Both the position numbers and the translations under genes were made by a program. A DNA stretch of 64,000 nucleotides from contig NZ_JAHZBQ010000002.1 of the NCBI RefSeq assembly GCF_019423325.1, positions 372,001 to 436,000 on the forward strand, given 5' to 3'. Source of the stretch: Campylobacter sp. (GTDB lineage: Bacteria; Campylobacterota; Campylobacteria; Campylobacterales; Campylobacteraceae). This document shows, piece after piece, positions 1 through 8,563 of the stretch (positions within the stretch are counted from its first letter, which is position 1; every line of letters begins with the position of its first letter). The notes beneath the pieces are model-generated. The model was not told the DNA's origin and ran no database searches. It worked only from the letters and a program-made list of their open reading frames with translations.

Positions 1-1764
1 CATCTCCGTTTTGCCGCCGTCCGTATAAGCCTCGGCAAGCCCGTCTGCGTAAGCCTTGCAAAGGTCGGTAAAAATTTGATAATCGTCCTTCGCGCCGTGC
101 TGCTTGGCGACGACCTGCTTCATCGGGATTATATGCATATTGGAGTAGTCTCCGCTCATCGTGATGTCGTTGCGCTCATACTCCGTCGTGGTCGGAAATA
201 CGATGTCCGCCATCTTCGCAGTCGGCGTCCAGTAAATTTCATTCACTACGATGGTGCGCGGCTTGCGCCAAGCCTTTATGTTAGTGTTGGTATCTTGATG
301 ATGCACGATTGGATTTCCGCCAACCCAGTAGATAAAATCGATCTTCGGATAAGTGATCTTTGCGCCATTCGCGTCGATCGTCTTGCCAGGATTTAGTAGC
401 GCGTCCGCGATACGAGCTAGAGGAAAAGCGACCTTCGCCGTATTTACCAGCCATGCTTGAGCTGCTTCACCGCCTTGTTTCTGATCCTGCGCAAGCCCTA
501 GGAATTTGCCGTCCTTAACGACGCCGACGCTTGCCGCGTTCATTCCGCCGATCACGCCGCCCGCGCAGGTAGGCGCGCCGCCGTTAGCGTAGTGGTAGCT
601 AAAGCCGAAGCCCCCTCCTGCAAGTCCGATCTGCCCCAGCATCGCGCACAAAGTTACGATCATCCAGTGTGCCTGCTCGCCGTGATGAGCGCGCTGGATA
701 CCCCAACCCGCCATTATCATCGTGCGGTTTTCATAAAATTTTATCGCAAGCTCTTTGATCACGTCCGCGCTAATGCCGCAAATTTCACTAGCCCACTCCG
801 GCGTCTTAGCCACGCCGTCGCTCTGCCCCGTGAGATATGGGACGAATTTTTCAAAGCCCACGGTGTAGTTTTGTAAAAATTCCTTATCGTACTTGCCCTG
901 TGAGTAGAGGTGCTGCGCCATACCTAGCATCATCGCTACGTCGGTGTTAGGGCGAGGGGCAATCCATCGCGCCTTGCCCTCGAAATACTTGCCGCTTACG
1001 GTTTTGATCGGATCGATGATGATGATCTCTTTATCGCTGTTTTTTAGCTGCTCGAAATACTTAAATCCCTGCTCGTCCGAGCTCGTCCACGCTACGCGAA
1101 GCGTAGAGATCGGATTGAGCCCCCAAAAGACCACTACTTTGGAGTTTTCAAGCACCACGGGCCAAGAGGTTTGCTGCTCATATACCTGATTTGAGCCCGT
1201 TACATGTGGCATTATGACCTGCGCCGCACCCGTGGAGTAATCGCCCGTGACGCCCGTAAAGCCGCCGCTTAAGTTCATAAATCTATGAAGCAGCGTCCTT
1301 GAGACATGCACGTTGCCCGTGCTCTGCCAGCCGTAGCTGCCCGCAAATACCGAGCTCGCGCCCTTTTGCTCGCGCGTCTTTTTAAGCTCGCGCGCGACGA
1401 GTTTGATCGCGTCCTCATATTTTACCTCGACCCATTCGTCAAGCCCTCGAAGCTCGGGCTTTGGATTATCGGGATCGGCGAGATATGATTTTCGCACCAT
1501 CGGCGCTTTGATGCGCGTGTTATAAACGAGATCCGCCATCGTATTTTGAAGAGTATTTGGAATTTTAGAGGTGATCTTCCACGGCGCGGATTTTACGATC
1601 TTGCCGTTTTTGACGCTCGCTTTTAAAATTCCCCACCGCGCCGCGGTTAAAATTTCGCTGTTTTTCTTAAGCGCGGTAAGTTTATCCGCCGCAAGCATCG
1701 AGCTTGGGATGAGCGGAAGCGCCGAGACCGCCGCGCCGAGCTTTAAAAAATTTCGTCTTTTCAT
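1..1764 (-). CDS. torA: TorA-like molybdopterin N-/S-oxide reductase, copy 1 (3' end beyond window)
   Basis: Periplasmic Mo-bisMGD oxidoreductase of the DMSO/TMAO reductase family, reducing an N-oxide or S-oxide with electrons from the adjacent cytochrome c. Visible: twin-arginine leader MKRRNFLKLG, GSYGW near residue 142-146, and GDYSTGA with Ser178 as the expected molybdenum ligand. 588 codons are open to the left edge, so the C-terminal part (families run about 800-840 residues) is missing. The start ATG overlaps the cytochrome stop in ATGA, so translation is coupled. The neighbours match the C. jejuni Cj0264c/Cj0265c pair. The GSYGW tyrosine is a feature of DMSO and biotin-sulfoxide reductases more than of E. 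coli TorA, so the substrate is uncertain. Confidence 0.9.
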   Translation of the reverse strand, partial: MKRRNFLKLGAAVSALPLIPSSMLAADKLTALKKNSEILTAARWGILKASVKNGKIVKSAPWKITSKIPNTLQNTMADLVYNTRIKAPMVRKSYLADPDNPKPELRGLDEWVEVKYEDAIKLVARELKKTREQKGASSVFAGSYGWQSTGNVHVSRTLLHRFMNLSGGFTGVTGDYSTGAAQVIMPHVTGSNQVYEQQTSWPVVLENSKVVVFWGLNPISTLRVAWTSSDEQGFKYFEQLKNSDKEIIIIDPIKTVSGKYFEGKARWIAPRPNTDVAMMLGMAQHLYSQGKYDKEFLQNYTVGFEKFVPYLTGQSDGVAKTPEWASEICGISADVIKELAIKFYENRTMIMAGWGIQRAHHGEQAHWMIVTLCAMLGQIGLAGGGFGFSYHYANGGAPTCAGGVIGGMNAASVGVVKDGKFLGLAQDQKQGGEAAQAWLVNTAKVAFPLARIADALLNPGKTIDANGAKITYPKIDFIYWVGGNPIVHHQDTNTNIKAWRKPRTIVVNEIYWTPTAKMADIVFPTTTEYERNDITMSGDYSNMHIIPMKQVVAKQHGAKDDYQIFTDLCKAYADGLAEAYTDGGKTEM

Positions 1765-2369
1765 TTCATATCCTTTAAATTTACGTCCTTGGAGTGCTTT
1801 TGCAGATACTGCACCACCGTCCAGCTCTCGTCTTTGCTAATAGGCGTGCGCGAAAGCATCGATTTAATGTAGCCGGGCCATTTGTTTGCCTCGTAGCTTG
1901 CGGGCTGATGTAGAGCGTGACAGACGCTACACGAGGCTTCAAATTTCTCCTTAGCGCCCGCGAAAATTTTATCCACGTCGCCGCTTAGCGCGCCCTCGTC
2001 GGTGTAGGCGGTTATTTTAACCTTATTAAAGCCGTCCTCTTCGCCCAAGCTCTCGCTTTGAAATTTAGCCTGCTTCGAAAACGCCACCGCGATTATGCGC
2101 GCTTTAGGCGTGAAATAAATAACATTGGGCGCCTTTGGATTTTGATAGCCGATGAGCGAAAATTTCACCGCTCCGTCCTTGACCTCCAAAACCTCTATGG
2201 CATTCGTAGGCAGCAGCCTACCGTCCTTGTGCGACAAATCGCCGCTTACGCTTACCTGCTTTAGCACCGTGCCGTAAAGCGTCTCGCCTGCCTTGACCTC
2301 GGCGTTTGCACAGCTTGCGATCGCAGCCGCAAGAGCCGCCGCAGCCGCAATAGAATTTAAAAACTTCAT
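1761..2369 (-). CDS. Monohaem cytochrome c, partner of reductase copy 1
   Basis: Periplasmic electron donor for the reductase encoded next to it. The 202-residue product has a signal peptide (residues 1-23, Ala-rich, ending near ANA) and a single haem site CSVCH at residues 147-151 followed by HALHQP; the C-terminal part looks like a small class I cytochrome domain. The N-terminal 130 residues form a separate domain of unknown fold also present in the second copy at 11025. It lies 20 bases after the DsbB-like gene and overlaps the reductase start by four bases. Its C. jejuni counterpart Cj0265c pairs with TorA. Confidence 0.88.
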   Translation of the reverse strand: MKFLNSIAAAAALAAAIASCANAEVKAGETLYGTVLKQVSVSGDLSHKDGRLLPTNAIEVLEVKDGAVKFSLIGYQNPKAPNVIYFTPKARIIAVAFSKQAKFQSESLGEEDGFNKVKITAYTDEGALSGDVDKIFAGAKEKFEASCSVCHALHQPASYEANKWPGYIKSMLSRTPISKDESWTVVQYLQKHSKDVNLKDMK

Positions 2370-2389
2370 GCTTATCCTTTCTTAAAATT

Positions 2390-3001
2390 TTAAAAACTTC
2401 TCGTAAATCTGCCGTATAAAAAGCTCGCAAACATCACGGCTAAAACGGCCGCAAATGCCGCAAACGCTAGCTGCGCGCACTGCGCCGCGTCTGCAAATTT
2501 AATACTCGGCACCAGATAAAATCCCTCGCCGTAAAATCCGCCGAAAAAGCTCTGCACATCGCTAAGCGCGGTGCCTGCGGGAAAGGACGGAGTGCCCGTG
2601 CAGCTTGCTGGGCGAAATAGCTCCGGCAGCAGGCTATCAAGCGGCGCCGCAAAAGGAAAGGCGGGTGCTGCGAGGCAATTTGCCGTATCTGCGGCGGGGT
2701 GCGGCGCGGAGCTTTGTAAATAGCCGTATATCGCGCCCGTAAAGCCAAGCACGTAAGCAATGAGCCGTGTTATGAAGCTAAAGGACATCAGCAAGCCGAT
2801 GAGCGCGCCCGCGCCCGCTACGGCAAAGCCCAGACGTACGAGGACGCCCATCTGCGTAGGTGACATAAAAAGGCAGCGCTGAAAGAAAAAATATGATGTC
2901 GCAAGATAGCCTGCGCTTATCACAAAGAGCCAAAACCACGGCGCAGCGGTATTTTGCCACGCGTAAATCTTTAAAATCAATCTATTCAAGATATCCTCCA
3001 T
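2390..3001 (-). CDS. DsbB-like membrane protein lacking the N-terminal CXXC
   Basis: A 203-residue inner-membrane protein with about four transmembrane segments (near 22-40, 52-74, 80-96 and 174-195). Between segments 3 and 4 a periplasmic loop carries Cys109 and Cys134 with the DsbB-like pattern FP..PLDSLLPELF. The spacing of 25 resembles E. coli DsbB Cys104-Cys130. The first periplasmic loop reads FQRCLFMSPTQMG, so the positions of DsbB Cys41 and Cys44 are Thr49 and Gly52. First gene of the cytochrome/reductase operon, 20 bases upstream of the cytochrome. Assignment to DsbB is by eye; it may be a diverged electron-transfer or maturation factor. Confidence 0.55.
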   Translation of the reverse strand: MEDILNRLILKIYAWQNTAAPWFWLFVISAGYLATSYFFFQRCLFMSPTQMGVLVRLGFAVAGAGALIGLLMSFSFITRLIAYVLGFTGAIYGYLQSSAPHPAADTANCLAAPAFPFAAPLDSLLPELFRPASCTGTPSFPAGTALSDVQSFFGGFYGEGFYLVPSIKFADAAQCAQLAFAAFAAVLAVMFASFLYGRFTRSF

Positions 3002-4008
3002 CTTATAAAATTCTTAAGAATACTTTTTAATCTTAAGATTTAAATTTATAAGGGAATTATAGCAATAAAAGATAAAAATTCAGGTCTGCATTGCCCTAAA
3101 TATCGGAGTTTTATAAGCTTTAAGCTTAACGTATAAAATTTCAATTTTAAAATTTTGACGCTCCTTTCGTAACGGCGAAACGTTTTTGAGATATGAAATT
3201 AAAATGATAGATTTTATAAAATTTTATCTTTATCGGGATCTGTTTTGAGGAAAAATAAAATTTTGATCCGAAGTAGGGCGGTTTTTATCTCGGTCGCACG
3301 CCTTTCTTTAAAAAAGAGTGGGCGCGGGGCAGAAAGGAGAGCGAGACAAGACGAGATGCGGCAGAAGATAGGCGCGGTAGAACGGAGCGCGGCGTGATAA
3401 GATAGAATAAAGCTAGCGGCGCGGCGCAAATTTTAAAACAATGCGCGCTTAAAATCGTGATCGCCCGAAGTTGCGCTCGATCAAAACAGCCCGTACTCGA
3501 AATTTACGCCTTACGGTGGCGCAGCGCAGCAAATCTAAAATTTAAAATTTGAGACCGTTAAAAACGCGGCTGCATAAATCCTCCGACTAAATTTTATCCG
3601 TTTAATTCGCCCTGCCGCAAGCCCGTTTAAATTCAAACTCTTTGCGCCCAAGATACTGCGCACGCTTGAGGCTAAAATGAAAAAAGAGGACGGTTCTGCG
3701 TCAAATTCGAAAAACAATTCCCGCGTGTTAAAGTCGGTTTGGCAAATTAAACCGACAAGATCGATTCTGAATGAAGGCGGCGAGAAAAGGAGGCGATTCT
3801 ACGCCGCAGATCAAAACCATAAATACGCATAGGCGGGAGATAAAGAAGGCGGCGGCGCGGATCGATTTTGCGCGCAAACCCGCAAGAGTACGCGCAGTGT
3901 TATCTCACAGTAGAATTTTACGGATTTGATCTCGCGCATAAAGGGCGAGATCAAGCCTAAATGCCCGCGCAAGGACAAATTTTACGCAAAACGAGCCTTG
4001 CGCGAGCG
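3002..4008. other. Long gap without a supported gene
   Basis: About 1 kb between the reductase operon and the HutX-like gene. Short open frames exist on both strands, but none has a convincing ribosome-binding site, codon pattern or recognisable product. AAAATTTT-type words alternate with GC-rich stretches. It could hold a decayed gene or an unrecognised RNA. Confidence 0.6.
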
Positions 4009-4521
4009 CTAAATCGCGGCTTTTAGCGCTTCAAATTTCGCGTCTTGCTCGGCTAGAAGCTGTCCTTTCTCGTCGCGCGAGACGTAAATTTTAAAGATAT
4101 TCTCGCCCGCCTTGTCGTAAAAGCCCACGAATTTCGAGAGCATCCCCATGAAAGTCTGCGTCACGAGGATAATCTTATCGATCTCATCCGTCTTTAGATG
4201 ACCTCCCAAAATGCCCAGCCCATGCGCCTCATCGCCGTTTGCGCCCATGCCGAAATTATAATATCCCTGCGCGCTCTTGCCGCTTGGGATCTTGGTTTTA
4301 AACTCGATGATGAAGCTCGGCGTATTTTTTACGAAAAGCACCTCGCCCCAGCTCTCAAGCTCCCTAATGACCTCGCCGAATTTATCGCCGCCGGCGCTCT
4401 TGCCGAAGCGCTCGGGCAGGTTTAGCAGCACGTCGATCTCCTTGGCGCCGAGCTCCTTGCAGATCTGCGCGATCGAAATTTTAGGGTTTTGCGCGAACAG
4501 CGCCTCGATTCTCTCTTTCAT
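4009..4521 (-). CDS. hutX: HutX/ChuX-like cytosolic haem carrier
   Basis: A 170-residue soluble protein of the HutX/ChuX haem-utilisation family, which binds haem in the cytosol and passes it to a degrading enzyme. Family-like blocks seen: VLLNLPERFGKS, ELESWGEVLFV, FKTKIPSGKSAQGYYN, GLGILGGHLK and NIFKIYVSRDEKGQLL. The start is placed at the second ATG of ATGAAAATG because AAAGGA then lies at correct spacing; an upstream frame to 4596 has no ribosome-binding site. It stands alone here, with no haem transporter nearby. Haem or iron control is expected but no clear Fur site was found. Confidence 0.8.
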   Translation of the reverse strand: MKERIEALFAQNPKISIAQICKELGAKEIDVLLNLPERFGKSAGGDKFGEVIRELESWGEVLFVKNTPSFIIEFKTKIPSGKSAQGYYNFGMGANGDEAHGLGILGGHLKTDEIDKIILVTQTFMGMLSKFVGFYDKAGENIFKIYVSRDEKGQLLAEQDAKFEALKAAI

Positions 4522-4694
4522 TTTCATCCTTTCTAAAATAAAATTTTGAGCGCCATTATAATATAAAAATTCTAAGTTACAGATAACGGCAATCAATTAG
4601 AGCGAATTTTCGAAGCTTATTTTAAGAAAAATTTAGCGCTGCAAAGTGCTTATGTGTAGAATTTTAAACGATAATACAAAGAATTTTATCTGCA

Positions 4695-4720
4695 CGGAAT
4701 TTTAGAATTCTAAAATTCCG
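4695..4720. repeat. Perfect 26-bp palindrome of the GGAATTTT family
   Basis: The left half CGGAATTTTAGAA is followed directly by its exact reverse complement. It sits between the 3' end of the DUF805 gene (minus strand, ending 4738) and the HutX-like gene. It may act as a terminator or be a copy of a dispersed palindrome; related hairpins lie near 16201, 41823 and 48687. Confidence 0.7.
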
Positions 4721-4737
4721 CAAAGTTTAGAGCTGTA

Positions 4738-5181
4738 TCATAGCGGATCGTATCCGAAGCGATTGGACCCGCTATCGCCGCGCTGCACGAAAAATACAAG
4801 CAGCACTATCCAACCCACAAATGATACCAAAAGCCCGATATCGCCGAAAAAAGCACCCACGATCGGCGTTAAAATAAGCAGAAAAAACCAGCCGCTTCTA
4901 TCAGTATCATGTAGTCGCCTGACTGATACGGCGATGGCTGGCACGAGCATAGCTAGCTGAAAAAGCGCATCTATAATGCCGATTTCTTGATGGACGATTT
5001 TGCCGGCTATTATTTGATTGTACCCTATTGTAGTGCCTAAAACGCCATCTATCAAGCTCAAAACAATCCCGCCAAGCACGGTAAATAGAAAAAACCACCA
5101 GTACTCCGACCTTGATGCTCGCCCGCTAAATGCGGCGTATTTTTGCTTGACGCAAGTTTGCACGGACTCCATAAAAGTCAT
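4738..5181 (-). CDS. DUF805 family membrane protein, copy 1
   Basis: A 147-residue inner-membrane protein with four predicted transmembrane segments. The DUF805 hallmarks are present: an N-terminal F.GRASRSEYWWF block, the central RRLHDTDRSGWF motif, and the C-terminal pattern G..GSNRFGYDP. The function of the family is unknown. A paralogue lies at 12442-12849 with the same N-terminal MTF.ESV.TC..Y layout. The preceding gene on this strand ends 60 bases upstream at 5242, so cotranscription is possible. Confidence 0.85.
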   Translation of the reverse strand: MTFMESVQTCVKQKYAAFSGRASRSEYWWFFLFTVLGGIVLSLIDGVLGTTIGYNQIIAGKIVHQEIGIIDALFQLAMLVPAIAVSVRRLHDTDRSGWFFLLILTPIVGAFFGDIGLLVSFVGWIVLLVFFVQRGDSGSNRFGYDPL

Positions 5182-5241
5182 TTAAAACTCCTTTTTTAAA
5201 ATAATATAGGATTATACTAATCGCCCCTTAAATTTAAGTAC

Positions 5242-6720
5242 CTAAAACTCCCGCCTATTCATCTGCCTTACGTGATACGCCAGATTCGCTAGGCCGTAGC
5301 CACCTTTTGAGGCAGTAATCTCCCTAGTGCCATAAACCGCCGAAACATTTAAAACTACCGAAGCTAACCACCCTATGGCAAATACTAAAGCGAAAAGCTG
5401 CGAGTCAAGCGCTATCAAGACTAGAGTTACTATCTCCGTAGCTGCAATAACATAAAACGCTCTTAGATAGTTCTTCTCTCCGCTGCAATCGTAAAGCTCT
5501 TTACTAACTAGCAGCTGATAGATCAGATATACCGCTGTGCATACACAATAAATGCTTATCATAAAAACTGATGGCTTAAACAATTCAAATCCTACAAATA
5601 TAGTGCTTACTGCGCTTATGGCCGAGGAAACCCCGACTATCACGGCGTTTGATAGTAGATCCGTGCTGCGTATAGCGCGCGCTAAAAAATATAGCCCCAC
5701 AGCTAGGCATATCATCGATATAAGTCCAACGCCCTCCAACGCACCCACTTTATCTACATTCTTGATATATCTGCCTACCGCATTTAACGCCTCAAGCCCA
5801 AACGCTATATAAAGGGTAGTTTTGGCAGTAGATAGATTCTCGCTCTGCTCTTTAGCATCATCCGTATAAACATACAGGATTGCTCCCGCGCCTACGGAGA
5901 CATTTAGCTTTCGCACCATTTCAGGCAACCTAAAAAAGTCGCTAATAAGCCAGATTAAAAACAAAACATTGGGCACCGAGAAAATAACCATAAAATGAAA
6001 AAAGCCCTGTTCTATATCTTTTAGGTCTGATGCTTGCACACCCAAATCCGGACGAGATGAGTTTATAAGCGCTAACAGATCGTTACCTTCTATACTCGTC
6101 CACATGACAGTAACCACTACTAAAAAGAGCCAGATGAGAAATGGCAGCCCGCCTAAAAGCTGAAAAATCGCGGAAATTATACGCCCAAGATAAAATCTAT
6201 GCGCGCCGAAAGGCCCGAGGAACATATAAAACGCGTAGGCTTTATTTAGATCGTAAGCCTTAGCTGAGCTTTGCGTAGAGCTAATTCTATCGGAATTTGA
6301 GGAAGCTAAATTTTGCCAAGTGGAATTTTGCTCTGTAAAATTCTGCGAGTTCATAGCATTTTCGGTAGAATTCAAGCCTTTGGCGTTAGAATCTTGCTCG
6401 CTAGAGCCTGTCGCAGCAGAATCTCGCAAAATAGAATTTTCTTCATCCAAGCCTTGAGCTGCAAAAGCTAAATTTTGCTCCACAGAATTCTGTGGAGCAA
6501 AATTTTGCCTTATGGAAGTGGAATTTTGCTCTATAGAATTCTGAGCCGCAGAATTTTGCTCTATAGTATCATCCGCCGCAAGAGCTTCTTGCGCTAAATC
6601 TAAATTCTCAGATTGCTCCTGTGGCTTCTCATCCAAGGGCTTTTTTTCTTCGCCGCTTTTACGTCTTATACTGGCTAGCGACGCAGGATTGCTGCTGCTG
6701 CCCCAAATGTCTTCGCCCAT
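5242..6720 (-). CDS. TM2-domain membrane protein with an N-terminal Gln-Asn-Ser repeat region
   Basis: A 492-residue protein in two parts. Residues 1-50 are charged and residues 51-152 are low complexity with many QNS, EQNS and QNF words. From about 157 a TM2-like segment begins (NKAYAFYMFLGPFGAHRFYLGR), followed by many hydrophobic segments to the C-terminus. The QNS words are encoded by CAAAATTCC/T, the same half-element as the intergenic palindromes of this region. Function unknown; TM2 proteins are widespread membrane proteins. The N-terminal region may vary in length between strains. Confidence 0.7.
   Translation of the reverse strand: MGEDIWGSSSNPASLASIRRKSGEEKKPLDEKPQEQSENLDLAQEALAADDTIEQNSAAQNSIEQNSTSIRQNFAPQNSVEQNLAFAAQGLDEENSILRDSAATGSSEQDSNAKGLNSTENAMNSQNFTEQNSTWQNLASSNSDRISSTQSSAKAYDLNKAYAFYMFLGPFGAHRFYLGRIISAIFQLLGGLPFLIWLFLVVVTVMWTSIEGNDLLALINSSRPDLGVQASDLKDIEQGFFHFMVIFSVPNVLFLIWLISDFFRLPEMVRKLNVSVGAGAILYVYTDDAKEQSENLSTAKTTLYIAFGLEALNAVGRYIKNVDKVGALEGVGLISMICLAVGLYFLARAIRSTDLLSNAVIVGVSSAISAVSTIFVGFELFKPSVFMISIYCVCTAVYLIYQLLVSKELYDCSGEKNYLRAFYVIAATEIVTLVLIALDSQLFALVFAIGWLASVVLNVSAVYGTREITASKGGYGLANLAYHVRQMNRREF
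6265..6570 (-). repeat. Degenerate CAAAATTC coding repeat (QNS repeat)
   Basis: Inside the TM2 gene, short units such as GAGCAAAATTCT recur in frame and give EQNS, AQNS and SQN words across residues 51-152. The word AAAATTC is also the arm of many nearby intergenic hairpins. Confidence 0.7.
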
Positions 6721-6809
6721 CTGCTCTCCTTGATTTTTAAAGCAATTTTACCTGAAATTTAAGGAATTTTTGTATATTCGCCGCTACAAATTCAAAACAA
6801 AGGACAAAA

Positions 6810-7334
6810 ATGCCAACAGTAACATTTCAAGGAAAGCCCGTAGAGCTAAGCGGGCAAGAGATAAATCTAGGCGATCGCGCGCCGCAAGTACGCTTAGTAG
6901 CTCAAGATCTAAGCGAAATCGAGATCGCTAGCGGCAAGCACGTGCAAATCATCGTCGCCGTGCCGTCGCTAGATACGCCCGTCTGCGCGACGGAGGCACG
7001 CAAGTTCAACGAGCGCGCTGCATCGCTTCCTAACACCGAAGTAATCGTCGTTTCGATGGATTTGCCGTTTGCGATGGGGAGGTTTTGTACGACTGAGGGG
7101 ATAAAAAATCTACGCGTTGCAAGCGATTTCCGCGATAAGGAATTTTGCCACCGCTACGGCACCCTCATCGCCAGCGGCGCATTAGCAGGTCTCAGCGCCA
7201 GAGCGATCTTCGTCATAGATACTGCAGGCGTCGTGGTTTATAAAGAGCTTGTAAGTGATATAGCCTCTGAGCCCGACTACGACGCAGCGCTAGATTTTGC
7301 AGAGCTCGTCGCTCGCAACAGCTGCTCTAACTGA
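6810..7334 (+). CDS. tpx: Thiol peroxidase Tpx (atypical 2-Cys peroxiredoxin)
   Basis: Periplasmic or cytosolic peroxidase reducing hydrogen and alkyl peroxides with thioredoxin. The 174 residues include the Tpx motif SLDTPVCATEA with peroxidatic Cys59 and AMGRFCTTEG with resolving Cys93, at the usual separation of about 34. Full length for the family. An AAAGGAC ribosome-binding site precedes the ATG. It is divergent from the TM2 gene and monocistronic, with a hairpin downstream at 7401. No leader is evident, so a cytosolic location is more likely. Confidence 0.95.
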   Translation: MPTVTFQGKPVELSGQEINLGDRAPQVRLVAQDLSEIEIASGKHVQIIVAVPSLDTPVCATEARKFNERAASLPNTEVIVVSMDLPFAMGRFCTTEGIKNLRVASDFRDKEFCHRYGTLIASGALAGLSARAIFVIDTAGVVVYKELVSDIASEPDYDAALDFAELVARNSCSN

Positions 7335-7400
7335 GCAAGATAATGGATCCAAGGTTTGGATAATTTTAGCCTCGCTTTAGTTCACTACTTTAAGCAAATT

Positions 7401-7433
7401 CGCCCTACTGCAAGTAAAAAACGAAGTAGGGCG
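7401..7433 (+). terminator. Hairpin downstream of tpx
   Basis: CGCCCTACT and its reverse complement AGTAGGGCG form a 9-bp stem over a 15-base loop, 67 bases after the tpx stop. The following bases CTTAAAATT are only weakly T-rich, so termination is a guess. The rest of 7335-7611 holds no gene. Confidence 0.45.
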
Positions 7434-7611
7434 CTTAAAATTCTACTTCAATTTTACATTTTGATTTTACGCTTTAATTTGTGCTCCAGCGTACGCAAAG
7501 CTATTAACGCACTACGATAGCAAGCGAACGAGCACGAAATTTAATAGGATCGCCTGCTGCTAAATTTTAAATTTAGCCATAGCGGGAATTGAAATTTTAA
7601 AATTTGCCCGC

Positions 7612-8328
7612 TTAACTACTCCGCGCGATAAACTCGCTAAAAGAGATCTCCCGCGCGTAAAATTTAACTCCGAGCGAGGCGAGTTTGTCCTGCAGCGGCA
7701 GCGCCAGCTCCTCTATGCCGCTAAATACGCAAAGCGGCAAATTTCGCGTCCTATCTTTAGTCGCCGCAAAGCTCCCGTCTTCAAAAAATTTCTTTAAAAA
7801 CACGAGCGTTTTTACCTTGTCCGCGCCCAAGTCCTCGATGAAAACGCTGAAATATCTATACCCCAGCTCCTCGTGCGCTTTATCTTGCTGCGCGTAGTCG
7901 TCCGCCAGCTCGCAGTAAAATTCATTGTTTAAATCAGCAAGCGGCGCGATCGCTTCAAGCGAGCAGGGCTTTTTAAGCGCGGCAAGAGTGGTTAAAATTT
8001 CTTCAAATTTAACGATATCGTCCGCTACCTTTATCGGCTCCCACGAGCCCGCGCCGTGATAAGCGAAATAAACGGGCGAGGCGTCCCCGAGGGCAAAATC
8101 TACGAAAAACGGATCATCCATGCCGTTACGCGCGATGACCCGCCAGCTCTTGCGCCACTGCCCGGGCGTATCGTCCGCAAGCTCCTCGCCCGTTTTGCGG
8201 CTAACTAGCCTATACCCCTTCTGAAAACTCTCAAACTCGCCCTCGTCGGGGTAGAAAAAAGGCAGCAAAATGGACTCTGAAACGATGCGTTTGCGGATAA
8301 AATTTCGGATCAAATTCGGGATTTGCAC
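7612..8328 (-). CDS. SUKH (SMI1/KNR4)-like protein with an L7/L12-like C-terminal part
   Basis: A 238-residue soluble protein, function unknown. The central stretch (WRVIARNGMDDPFFVDF, then PVYFAYHGAGSWEPIKVADD) has the pattern of SUKH-superfamily proteins, many of which are immunity proteins or scaffolds. The last 65 residues (DKVKTLVFLKKFF through LPLQDKLASLGVKFYA) resemble the ribosomal L7/L12 C-terminal fold by eye. No toxin gene is adjacent. Monocistronic, between tpx and the second reductase unit. Both domain suggestions need a profile search. Confidence 0.5.
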   Translation of the reverse strand: MQIPNLIRNFIRKRIVSESILLPFFYPDEGEFESFQKGYRLVSRKTGEELADDTPGQWRKSWRVIARNGMDDPFFVDFALGDASPVYFAYHGAGSWEPIKVADDIVKFEEILTTLAALKKPCSLEAIAPLADLNNEFYCELADDYAQQDKAHEELGYRYFSVFIEDLGADKVKTLVFLKKFFEDGSFAATKDRTRNLPLCVFSGIEELALPLQDKLASLGVKFYAREISFSEFIARSS

Positions 8329-8563
8329 GGCTCGACCTTTGGGTTAAATTTGAGCGAATTTTAGCAGAGTTTTTAGTCCACGCAAAATTTAAGCTCAAAT
8401 TTGACGGATTACAAAATTTGAGCATAAAAAGATAAGCGGAAGTATTTTAAGATGGATTTGAATGTTGCGACGAAAATTTCGTCCCAAGACTAGGCAATCA
8501 GCCTGTCGCAGGGCGAAATTTTCTAGCTCATTCAAAGACGTTTAAAAGACGACGCGCTAAATG

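Noticed and set aside
592..876. Open frame on the plus strand opposite the copy 1 reductase
   Set aside because: It is a shadow of the reductase coding frame; no ribosome-binding site or recognisable product.
3214..3717. Two short minus-strand frames in the 3-4 kb gap
   Set aside because: Low-complexity basic translations, no ribosome-binding sites, no family resemblance.
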